Positions 53,204 to 61,568 of a stretch of DNA of 64,000 nucleotides are shown here, piece after piece. A program made the position numbers and the translations under genes. Source of the stretch: an uncultured Chitinophaga sp. (GTDB lineage Bacteria; Bacteroidota; Bacteroidia; Chitinophagales; Chitinophagaceae); the NCBI RefSeq assembly GCF_946479755.1, contig NZ_CAMLHC010000006.1, forward strand, positions 124,001 through 188,000, in the 5' to 3' direction. The notes under the pieces were generated by a model that saw only the letters and a program-made list of their open reading frames with translations, made no database searches and was not told where the DNA came from. Within the stretch, counting starts at the first letter, position 1. Each line of letters opens with the position of its first letter.

Positions 53204-56200
53204 ATGAAAAGGAAATCTACAGTCTCGGACCATCGGGTCCGCAGCGGCGGGCTTGCCATGTCAGGGATGAAACGCTTCCTGTTGCTGGGCTGCTGCCTGC
53301 TCCCTGCCACCATCGGTTTCGGCCGGCAAAACAGTCTCAACGAAAAAGTAAAGCTGGACATGTCCAACGCTTCTTTGTCGCAGGTGCTAAAAGCATTAAG
53401 CAATCAAAGCAGCTTTACCTTTAACTATGTCAAACAGGATTTTGACAACATCATGATCCGCGACTTCAAAGCCAACAATATCACCCTGAATGAAGCGCTG
53501 CACTTGCTTCAGAACCAGTCCGGCATTGAATACAGCGTGAATGACAAAGCGATCCTGCTGCGCCGCGCACAACAGCAGCAAGACGCACCCCAGAGCGGTA
53601 AACAGGTGGTGGCACGCCGCATCACCGGCCGCGTTACAACGGAGAACAATGAACCTATTCCCGGTGTCACCGTATGGGTGAAAGGCACTAAAAACAGGGC
53701 CATCACCGACACGGACGGACGCTATGAACTCACCATCGACACCGAAAACCCGATCATCAGCTTCAGCTATGTAGGCTACCAGACCACCGAGCTCACACCA
53801 GGCAGCGGCAACACGCTCAACCTCGTGATGAAAAACGGGAATACAGCGCTGGACGAAGTGGTGGTCATCGGTTACGGTACGGCTAAAAAAAGTGACCTCT
53901 CCGCTGCGGTAGCCACCGTGCCGGACATGAAACAAATCAAGGAACGCCCCGTGATGGATGTGGGCAACATGATACAGGGTAAAGTGCCGGGTATCACTGT
54001 TGTCAGCAACGGCGGCCATACCAGCAATGCTAATAAAGTGGTGATCCGCGGTGTCGGTTCCCGTGGAAACGAAAGCGTGTTGTATGTAGTAGATGGTGTA
54101 CCCAACGCCCCTTACAACCCGGCTGATGTGGAATCTATCACCGTGCTGAAAGACGCCGCCTCCTCTGCTATCTACGGTGCTTTTGCCGGCGCCGCAGGCG
54201 TTATCCTCATCACCACCCGCCAGGCTGCCAAAGGCCTGCCACAGGTACAGTACACCGGTTTTGTCGGTGCTAAACAGGCATGGCGCACCCTCCAGTCGCT
54301 CAGCGCGGAAGACGAAGCCAAAGTATCCAACCTGGCCTATGCCAACGCCGGAAAACCGCCGTTACCAGGATGGGACGCTTCTCTCAACCCCTATGCCCAG
54401 GTGACCCGCACCAACTGGATGAAGGAAATATTCCGCACCGGCATCATGCAACGGCACAATATCAGCGTAAACGCAGGATCGGATAAATTCTCCACCCTGT
54501 TCCAGGCACGCTACGAAAATGAAGAAGGAACACTGCTGAACACCTACAACAAAAATATTTCCCTTCGCTTCAATGCCAACTACGAGCTGTCAAAGCATGT
54601 AAAACTGCGCCAGGACATCTTCTGGAACAACAACGATAACCGCGATGCGGAAACCTCCAGCGGTTATACCGGCGTTATCCTCTCCGCTATCTACATGCCC
54701 CGCTCTGCCACCCCTTACTACGCGGATGGCTCCTTCGGCGGCGTAGGTCCCGTAGATTCCAAATACCTCGGTATCCACGGCGACGTGGTAAACCCCGTGG
54801 CCACCCTGCTGCGCAACCAGCCTTACAATAAGAAAAGCGATCTGCAGTCTGTGACCGAACTGACCGTCTCCGACATCATCCCCGGCCTCACTTACCTGTC
54901 CCGCTTCTCTTACCGGCAGACCAACGGCCTCTGGAAAAATTTCGAACCCAGAAGACTGGAACCCGGTAAAGCCAATGCACAGAACAAACTGTCTTATTCT
55001 ACTGACAGGGACTATAGCTGGCTGTGGGAAAATACCCTCAACTACAACAAGATCATTAAGAAACACAATATCGGCGCCATGCTGTCTATGACAGGGCAGG
55101 AAGCCGGCAACCGCAACTTCGCCATCGCTGCCAGGGGTTTCGAAAACGAAGCTGACTGGGCCCGGTTTATGTCACTCGCTTCTATCTTTGACCAGGACCG
55201 CCCGACGGATGTTGAATGGAAAGACAGGAACGTTTCCTACGTGGGAAGAGTTTCCTACAGCTGGGCCGACCGCTATTTCCTGACCGGCAGCTACCGTTAT
55301 GATATTGCCGGCAGGCTTCCTTCCGGTTTCCGGGATAAAGGTTTCCCCGGGGTGACCGCCGCCTGGAAAATCAGCTCAGAACCTTTCTTTAACGTACCGG
55401 CAGTAGACCTGCTGAAAATAAGGGCCAGCTGGGGCCGCATCGGTAACATCGCCTCTGTGGACCGCTACTACGGCTACCCGCTGCTGAAGAACGATTATAC
55501 CTACCAGGTGGGCAACGGCGCTCCGCTGTCCAACGCACTGTTCATCGATAAACAATTTAATCCCACGCTTACCTGGGAAACATCCCAGCAGACAGACATC
55601 GGTATCGATATCGCCCTGCTGAAACAACGCCTGACCATCACGGCCGACTATTTTGATAAGCAGACCTACAACCTGATTAAACAGCAGGACACCTACTGGC
55701 CTAATACTTTTGGTTTAACCGCTCCCCTGATCAACCAGGGTAAAATCGGTAACAAAGGCTTCGAAGTAGCAGTGGGCTGGCAGGATAAAATAGGCCAGGT
55801 AGGATATAACCTGAACGCCAATATCGCCACGCTGCAAAACCGTGTACTGGAAATTGACGAAAACCCCAATGCTGTATGGACACACGGCGACAACTGGAGA
55901 ACAGTGCTCTCCCCGTACCGTTCAAAAGTAGGACAGCCCTATTATTCCTACTGGCTGATCCAGTCTGCTGGTATCTTCCAGTCAGATGCAGAAGCGAATG
56001 GTTATACAAAAGGCGGACAGAAAATACAGCCCAGTGCCAAAGCCGGCGACCTGAAATTTGTCGACCAGAATGGTGACGGTAAAATCGACGATGGCGACCG
56101 CGTATACATGGGAGCCGCTTTCCCTAAACTGACCTACGGTTTTACCGCTAACCTTACCTGGAAGAACTTTGACCTGAGCCTGTTCCTGCAGGGCGTAGGC

Positions 56201-56596
56201 GGCGTGAAACTGTTCAACGCCTTCAAACAATCCACCCTGAACGGTGCAGAACAGGGTTATAACCGCTGGGATAAAATCCTGGATGCCTGGTCTCCGGAAA
56301 ATACCGGTTCCAACATCCCGCGTATCACGGCGGATGACTCCAACAAAAACTTCCAGACAGCATCTGACTGGTACCTCGAAAACGGTAACTACCTGCGCCT
56401 GAAAAACCTGCTGATCGGTTATACTTTCGGCAAGATGCGCTGGAACAACGGTCTGCGTGTATACTTCAGCGGCGATAACCTGCTCACCTTCACCAAGTAT
56501 ACCGGTATGGACCCTGAAGTGGGCGGCATCGGCCTCGATGGCGGACAGTTCCCGGTTTCCCGTACCTATTCCCTGGGCCTTAATGTTAAATTCTGA
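53204..56596 (+). CDS. SusC/RagA TonB-dependent transporter with STN domain
   Basis: A 1130-residue transducing transporter. After the signal peptide it has an STN (secretin/TonB short N-terminal) domain (VKLDMSNASLSQVLKALSNQSSFTFNYV, through YSVNDKAILLRR). The carboxypeptidase-like domain (RRITGRVTTENNEPIPGVTVWVKG), plug (VVVIGYGTAKKSDLSAAVATV; YVVDGVPNAPYNPADVESITVLKDAASSAIYG) and barrel follow. The STN domain contacts the anti-sigma factor FecR in the periplasm, so ligand binding induces its own operon. The imported compound is unknown; no hydrolase is linked. Confidence 0.93.
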   Translation: MKRKSTVSDHRVRSGGLAMSGMKRFLLLGCCLLPATIGFGRQNSLNEKVKLDMSNASLSQVLKALSNQSSFTFNYVKQDFDNIMIRDFKANNITLNEALHLLQNQSGIEYSVNDKAILLRRAQQQQDAPQSGKQVVARRITGRVTTENNEPIPGVTVWVKGTKNRAITDTDGRYELTIDTENPIISFSYVGYQTTELTPGSGNTLNLVMKNGNTALDEVVVIGYGTAKKSDLSAAVATVPDMKQIKERPVMDVGNMIQGKVPGITVVSNGGHTSNANKVVIRGVGSRGNESVLYVVDGVPNAPYNPADVESITVLKDAASSAIYGAFAGAAGVILITTRQAAKGLPQVQYTGFVGAKQAWRTLQSLSAEDEAKVSNLAYANAGKPPLPGWDASLNPYAQVTRTNWMKEIFRTGIMQRHNISVNAGSDKFSTLFQARYENEEGTLLNTYNKNISLRFNANYELSKHVKLRQDIFWNNNDNRDAETSSGYTGVILSAIYMPRSATPYYADGSFGGVGPVDSKYLGIHGDVVNPVATLLRNQPYNKKSDLQSVTELTVSDIIPGLTYLSRFSYRQTNGLWKNFEPRRLEPGKANAQNKLSYSTDRDYSWLWENTLNYNKIIKKHNIGAMLSMTGQEAGNRNFAIAARGFENEADWARFMSLASIFDQDRPTDVEWKDRNVSYVGRVSYSWADRYFLTGSYRYDIAGRLPSGFRDKGFPGVTAAWKISSEPFFNVPAVDLLKIRASWGRIGNIASVDRYYGYPLLKNDYTYQVGNGAPLSNALFIDKQFNPTLTWETSQQTDIGIDIALLKQRLTITADYFDKQTYNLIKQQDTYWPNTFGLTAPLINQGKIGNKGFEVAVGWQDKIGQVGYNLNANIATLQNRVLEIDENPNAVWTHGDNWRTVLSPYRSKVGQPYYSYWLIQSAGIFQSDAEANGYTKGGQKIQPSAKAGDLKFVDQNGDGKIDDGDRVYMGAAFPKLTYGFTANLTWKNFDLSLFLQGVGGVKLFNAFKQSTLNGAEQGYNRWDKILDAWSPENTGSNIPRITADDSNKNFQTASDWYLENGNYLRLKNLLIGYTFGKMRWNNGLRVYFSGDNLLTFTKYTGMDPEVGGIGLDGGQFPVSRTYSLGLNVKF

Positions 56597-56610
56597 TCAA
56601 ACTGACAATC

Positions 56611-58209
56611 ATGAAAAAGAAATACATCTATATACCCGCACTGATGGCGCTGATGGCCGGCTGGAGCTCGTGCGCAGACAAATGGGTGGACACCAAGCCT
56701 AACGGATCGCCTTCTACCGCTTTCTTCTGGCAGAGCGATAACGACCTGCGTAAAGCTACTGCCGCCATGTATGTGGACATGAAAAACGAAAGTACCTGGG
56801 GCCGTGACCTGTTCTGGGTGCAGGATGCCAGCGATGACCTGATCGTAGGACGTACCAAGGCAGATGGTGAAAATATCAAGAACTTCATTCCGAGCGGCCG
56901 TGAGGGTTACCTGACCGCTGGCTGGCAGGACCTTTACAATATGATCAACAGGGCCAATCAGGCAATTGAAAATATTCCGAAGGCTGTCAACGTATCAGAC
57001 GAAGTGCGGAAACGTTCTCTCGGCGAAGCTTACTTTATACGTGGTTTCGCGCATTTCTGGTTAGCCTACATGTACGGCCATAAAGACCAGGGCGTTCCGT
57101 TTGACGGACCTGAGAATGCGGAATACGGCAAACGTATACCACCGCAGCTGCGCTCCGTAACAGACAACTATGCACAGGTCATCAGCGATCTGCAGAAAGC
57201 GGCAGACATGCTGCCGTTGTTTGAAACCTATGGCGACGCCGACAAAGGCCGCGCGCACAAAGCGGCTGCATGGGGCTATATGGTGAAAACCTATGCCTAC
57301 TGGGCGCAGTTTGATAAAACCAAATGGCAGCCGGTGCCGGCATTGTGCGACAAGATCCGCGATGAAGGCCACCGCGCGCTCATCACCGGAAAAGCTACCA
57401 ACCGTGAAAACTACCAGGCTGTTTTCCGCGTGGCCAACAACTGGTCTTCCGAATATATCTGGTCTGTTAACTCCAGCATCCAGGGCGGCTCTGAATTCCC
57501 GGGTGTGATCCTGGAGAATAAAGGCTGGGGCAAATACAATGGCTGGGGCTATTTCCAGCCTACGGAAGAGCTGTATGACGAATACGAAGCCAATGACCCG
57601 CGCCGCGAAGTGACCATCCTGAAATTCGGCGATGAGTTCACCTATATCGGCCAGAAGATGAAGTACTCTTCCACCAACAGCCTTTCCGGTTTCCAGATCA
57701 ACAAATACATGGAGCCTTACGGCTACGGTTCCAACGGTGATATGGCCAGCAATACCTTCGCCAGCTCTAACCCGGATTATCCTACCACGGCGCTCAATCT
57801 GCCGCTGATGCGTTATGCGGAAGTGCTGCTGTTTAAAGCAGAAGCGCTGATCCAGCTGGGTCGTGGTGGTGAAGCTGCTGCGCCGCTCAACGAGGTAAGG
57901 GCCCGTGTAGGCCTGGCAGCTATTGCCAATCCTACGATGGCCGATCTGAAACATGAACGCCGCGTGGAGCTGGCCTGTGAGTGGACAGACCGTTTCCATG
58001 ATCTGAAAAGATGGGGTGATTATGACAAGATCAATGCGCCGCTGCACGGCCGTATTCACGCCAACCGCCAGGACCCTGCTTCTCCCTATACCATACAGGT
58101 GGTTTGGCCTGCCCGTAAATTTAATCCGGCCAACCATATGGCATGGCCTATCAGCCCGGATGAAATTGCCCGTACCAACGGTCTCTACAAACAGACACCA
58201 GGCTGGTAA
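56611..58209 (+). CDS. SusD/RagB family lipoprotein
   Basis: A 532-residue surface lipoprotein (signal peptide ending in lipobox GWSSC, Cys near 21), followed by the SusD pattern DKWVDTKPNGSPSTAFFWQSDNDL. Helical TPR region and late ERRVELACEWTDRFHDLKRWGD segment are typical. It begins 14 bases after its SusC partner. It captures the same ligand as the transporter; nothing in the sequence names it. Confidence 0.93.
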   Translation: MKKKYIYIPALMALMAGWSSCADKWVDTKPNGSPSTAFFWQSDNDLRKATAAMYVDMKNESTWGRDLFWVQDASDDLIVGRTKADGENIKNFIPSGREGYLTAGWQDLYNMINRANQAIENIPKAVNVSDEVRKRSLGEAYFIRGFAHFWLAYMYGHKDQGVPFDGPENAEYGKRIPPQLRSVTDNYAQVISDLQKAADMLPLFETYGDADKGRAHKAAAWGYMVKTYAYWAQFDKTKWQPVPALCDKIRDEGHRALITGKATNRENYQAVFRVANNWSSEYIWSVNSSIQGGSEFPGVILENKGWGKYNGWGYFQPTEELYDEYEANDPRREVTILKFGDEFTYIGQKMKYSSTNSLSGFQINKYMEPYGYGSNGDMASNTFASSNPDYPTTALNLPLMRYAEVLLFKAEALIQLGRGGEAAAPLNEVRARVGLAAIANPTMADLKHERRVELACEWTDRFHDLKRWGDYDKINAPLHGRIHANRQDPASPYTIQVVWPARKFNPANHMAWPISPDEIARTNGLYKQTPGW

Positions 58210-58237
58210 TCTCCCGGTTGCCATGTCATGACGACCA

Positions 58238-58283
58238 ACAGCGGAATTTTTCCTACAGCGGAAAAATTCCGCTGTCTGTTTTT
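58238..58283 (+). terminator. Terminator of the SusC/SusD operon
   Basis: A 16-bp perfect stem ACAGCGGAATTTTTCC with its complement (58238-58253, 58260-58275) and T-run, 28 bases after the SusD stop codon. Confidence 0.85.
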
Positions 58284-58322
58284 ACAGGTTGCCTATCTTT
58301 AGGCATCACCTGATCTGTTACT

Positions 58323-58805
58323 ATGCTATTTTTTCTACTGGTCATAACCGCTGTAACGGCCGCGCTGATGGCGGGCCTGTTTTACGCCTACTCCTGTTCG
58401 GTCAACCCCGGTCTGGGCCGTTTGCCGGATGCTGCTTACCTGGCGGCGATGCAGTCTATCAACCGGGCTATTCTCAACCCGGTGTTTTTTGTGGGATTTA
58501 TGGGGCCGGTGTTTTTACTGCCGCTGAGTACCTGGCTGGTGTTCCGGGAGGGAATGCAGCCGGCGGGATGGTGGCTGCTGGCAGCTACGGTAGCGTACCT
58601 GCTGGGGGTATTCGGTGTGACGATGGCAGGCAATGTGCCGTTGAACAATGCGCTGGATAAAGTGGCGCTGGAAGACAGTGCTGCGCTGGCCGCACACCGG
58701 GTGCGTTTTGAGCGGCCCTGGAACCGGCTGAATACCGTTCGTACAGTGTGTGCCATCGCTACGGTGACGCTGGTCATCGTGGCCTGCCTGAAGGCTTCGT
58801 TTTAA
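58323..58805 (+). CDS. DUF1772 (anthrone oxygenase-like) membrane protein
   Basis: A 160-residue protein with four membrane helices, beginning MLFFLLVITAVTAALMAGLFYAYSCSVNPGLGRLPDAAYL and containing FVGFMGPVFLLPLS and NVPLNNALDKV, the DUF1772 signature. The asparagine in VPLNNALD is strongly conserved in the family. Relatives include anthrone oxygenase-like proteins, but activity here is unknown. A terminator follows. Confidence 0.85.
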   Translation: MLFFLLVITAVTAALMAGLFYAYSCSVNPGLGRLPDAAYLAAMQSINRAILNPVFFVGFMGPVFLLPLSTWLVFREGMQPAGWWLLAATVAYLLGVFGVTMAGNVPLNNALDKVALEDSAALAAHRVRFERPWNRLNTVRTVCAIATVTLVIVACLKASF

Positions 58806-58853
58806 TTTTCGTGTACAGGGTGAATCAGCTGTTATTTTGACTATCATAGCGTA

Positions 58854-58883
58854 GCCGGGCGTAGAAATACGCCCGGCTTTTTT
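58854..58883 (+). terminator. Terminator of the DUF1772 gene
   Basis: A 10-bp stem GCCGGGCGTA/TACGCCCGGC (58854-58863, 58868-58877), GAAA tetraloop and six T residues. Confidence 0.9.
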
Positions 58884-58927
58884 GCTGACGTTGCAGTTGC
58901 TCGTCGCTGTGCTGATATAAGTGGATG

Positions 58928-60040
58928 TTAGTTTTTCCGGAGATAACCAAACAAACCATGTTTTTCATGATCAGGACCAGCTGTGAAGAACAGCTGACCA
59001 GGAGCGGAAGGCAGGTTGCTTTCCAGCGCCCATAACCCGTCTATGATAACCGGGCCGTTGCCTTTCTGCAACTGTCCGAGATAAATTCCTCTTTCGCTGT
59101 AGGCGTTGATATGACCGTCGCCGAAATTACCGACGAGTATTACACCGTCGTTGAACGGCCATGTGCCGGAGCAGCCCTGGGTAATGCCCCATGGTGAGTT
59201 AAGGGTGCCTCCGGAGGCGAACCTCCTGATGAGGGTGCCATTGGGCCTGTACATGTTCACGTACCCGTTGCCCGGCCCGGCCTGATCATCTGTTCTGCCG
59301 GGGCCTTGTTTGGCGTAGGTGACGAAAAGCACGCCGCCGATGTTCCGGATATTGAACGGCGCAAAGCCCGCAGGGATAGCCGGGTCACGGAAAGGTTTGG
59401 TGCTGATGTAGCGGTAGGCAGAATCAAATACATCGACGGTGCCGTTGCGGAAATTGGTTGCATAGAGGTAAAGTTTGCCGCTGTCGATGGCCATTGTAAT
59501 GCCTTTGTAAACGGCATTGAAAGAAGCGCGGTTGGCCTGTATCACCGCAGTATCGCCGGAAGCCCAGGACACGATCGTGCCTTCTTCCGTAGCATAAATA
59601 AAACGGGCCCCTTTGAAGCTGGTGGTACCGTTGAACACCACGCCGGTAGGGGACCCTGCTTTTTTACCCAGGGGGGAGGGGATAAATACCGGTGCTCTGA
59701 GGGTAGCGCCGTTTTTATCGTAGATCACGCTGGAGCCGTTGCCGGTGGAGGAGATCCAGAAGGCGCCGTTGGCACCCACAGCGATGCCCCAGGCATTCTT
59801 CAGACGCCGGTCGATACGTCCGGCATTGTAACCACTCGTGTCTGCCACGAGATTGGTTTGTTTGTAGGTGTTACCCAGGCAGTCACACTGGACGCAGGCC
59901 TGATGGGGATCGCCTTTATGGCAGCTGGTGACCGTCAGCAGAAAGCTGATAACGGTGGCCGCCATGCCGGCATGAAAAAGTTTTTGGGGTGTTCCGGCAG
60001 ATACTCCCGCTGCCGGCTGTTTTTTAAACAATGCACTCAT
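58928..60040 (-). CDS. TIGR03118-family exported protein
   Basis: A 370-residue exported protein (signal peptide near residues 20-42, basic start MSALFKKQP). After a Cys-rich segment (CHKGDPHQACVQCDCLG) comes a TIGR03118 domain with repeating WGIAVGANGAFWISSTGNGSSVIYDKNG, SPTGVVFNG, NLRNIGGVLFVTYA-like and GTLNSPWGITQ blocks, consistent with a beta-propeller. Function is unknown. The strand pattern of such proteins suggests binding of another protein or a polymer in the periplasm. Confidence 0.8.
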   Translation of the reverse strand: MSALFKKQPAAGVSAGTPQKLFHAGMAATVISFLLTVTSCHKGDPHQACVQCDCLGNTYKQTNLVADTSGYNAGRIDRRLKNAWGIAVGANGAFWISSTGNGSSVIYDKNGATLRAPVFIPSPLGKKAGSPTGVVFNGTTSFKGARFIYATEEGTIVSWASGDTAVIQANRASFNAVYKGITMAIDSGKLYLYATNFRNGTVDVFDSAYRYISTKPFRDPAIPAGFAPFNIRNIGGVLFVTYAKQGPGRTDDQAGPGNGYVNMYRPNGTLIRRFASGGTLNSPWGITQGCSGTWPFNDGVILVGNFGDGHINAYSERGIYLGQLQKGNGPVIIDGLWALESNLPSAPGQLFFTAGPDHEKHGLFGYLRKN

Positions 60041-60352
60041 GTTGATACTTTTTTAGAAGTGAAAGAATATAGCAAGGAGTGAGGGGTGTCACAGGACAAC
60101 CTTCGGTGAATGGGGTTTTCTGCCAGTCTCAGCGATCATCAATACCAAACACGGCTTTTCTGGGGACGATTTTTCTAAAAAAGGTGAGATGAATAAATAA
60201 GGATTGAGGTGTAGGAAATGTTGTGTAAAAATAAAAAAAATCGATGGGAAGGTTGCGTGCGGTTATACCAGGTACGCCCCGGTACCGGGCTAATGCGGAA
60301 CAGTTTTTGCGGCTGCTGCAGCCATTGCTTACCCCGTTAAACACCGTCTCTT

Positions 60353-61321
60353 ATGATCTTTGTTGAAAGCGAATTCGCGCCGCTGCGCACAGTGGTACTG
60401 GCTGAATCAGAATTCGGCATGCCTGAGGTTCCCCGGGAAGAAGACCTGAAGTTTCTCACACCGGAGGCACGCGAAGACCTGCACACCAAAAATGGCATGG
60501 ACTACGGTGACGCCTATCCGGAGAATCAACGGGCATGGATTAAAGAACGTGACGCATTTAAAAAAGTGTTGCTGAAACACGGCGTGGAAGTATTGCGCCC
60601 GCGGCGCCTTACCGGCGCTGAGAAGAAAGCCGGCGGCGATGATGGTTACGCTAATTTTTTCTGCCGTGACCCCTTCTTTACGGTGGGAAATATGGTCATA
60701 GAAGGTTCCATGCGTTTGCTGCATCGCCGGATGGAAGTGTTGCCGGTAAGGGATATTATGCTGGAACGGGTGTATCCGGAAGACTGTATGTACGTGGCGG
60801 CGCCACGTGCGGAAATAGCGGCTGCCGGTGATATCACCCTTGGCCCCGGTCCTTTTATAGAAGGAGGCGATGTGCTGGTGCTGGACAAACATGTCTTCGT
60901 TGGCAGCTCGGGCCTGGCCTCCAATGCACTGGGCGCCCGGTGGCTGGAGAAGCTGCTTTACCCTTACGGCTATACGCTGGAAGTGGTACGGCTGCAACCG
61001 GACATCCTGCATCTCGATTGTGCGCTGGGCCTTGTCAGAAACGGCCTGATGATAGTATGTGAGGAAGCGTTCAAAGATGGTATCCCCGAAAGGCTCCGTA
61101 CATGGGAACGTATTAACGTAACGTATAAGGAAACGGCCAACCTGGCGACGAACGGACTGCCGCTTAGTCCCGACGTATATGTGACCGACCCGGTGTTCCG
61201 GCATATCGGCGATCAGATAGCGAGCCACGGCGTTACCGTGGAATACGTGGATTTTCATATCACCCGCAGCCTGGGAGGGGCTTTCCGCTGCAGCACACAG
61301 CCCCTGCTCAGGAAAAGCTGA
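60353..61321 (+). CDS. Amidinotransferase-fold enzyme (DDAH/arginine deiminase superfamily)
   Basis: A 322-residue guanidine-modifying-fold enzyme. EGGDVLVLDK (about residues 174-183) and LHLDCALGLVRNG (His near 222) carry active-site residues, and the C-terminal GGAFRCSTQPLL has the nucleophile Cys near 315. This arrangement suits hydrolysis or transfer of an amidino group on an arginine derivative. No signal peptide. It stands alone with no arginine pathway gene adjacent, so the substrate is unknown; dimethylarginine is one possibility. Confidence 0.82.
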   Translation: MIFVESEFAPLRTVVLAESEFGMPEVPREEDLKFLTPEAREDLHTKNGMDYGDAYPENQRAWIKERDAFKKVLLKHGVEVLRPRRLTGAEKKAGGDDGYANFFCRDPFFTVGNMVIEGSMRLLHRRMEVLPVRDIMLERVYPEDCMYVAAPRAEIAAAGDITLGPGPFIEGGDVLVLDKHVFVGSSGLASNALGARWLEKLLYPYGYTLEVVRLQPDILHLDCALGLVRNGLMIVCEEAFKDGIPERLRTWERINVTYKETANLATNGLPLSPDVYVTDPVFRHIGDQIASHGVTVEYVDFHITRSLGGAFRCSTQPLLRKS

Positions 61322-61568
61322 ACAGCACTGCCTTAATAGCAAACACATCAATAAATAAATGCCTGCTGAAAGACCGCAGGGACGCGATCTCTCAGGTGGA
61401 AAACGCCTTCCTGTCCCCTTTTCCGACATAATATCCCGCCTGTTGTGAATGTCTGTCTTCAGCAGTATATTTGGTAACGAATGTTCGGAAGACTGACAAA
61501 TGTTGTTCCCCTGGCTTATGACGAACCGGATTGGTAAACGCTGTTTATTAGTATATTAATTTTATTGA

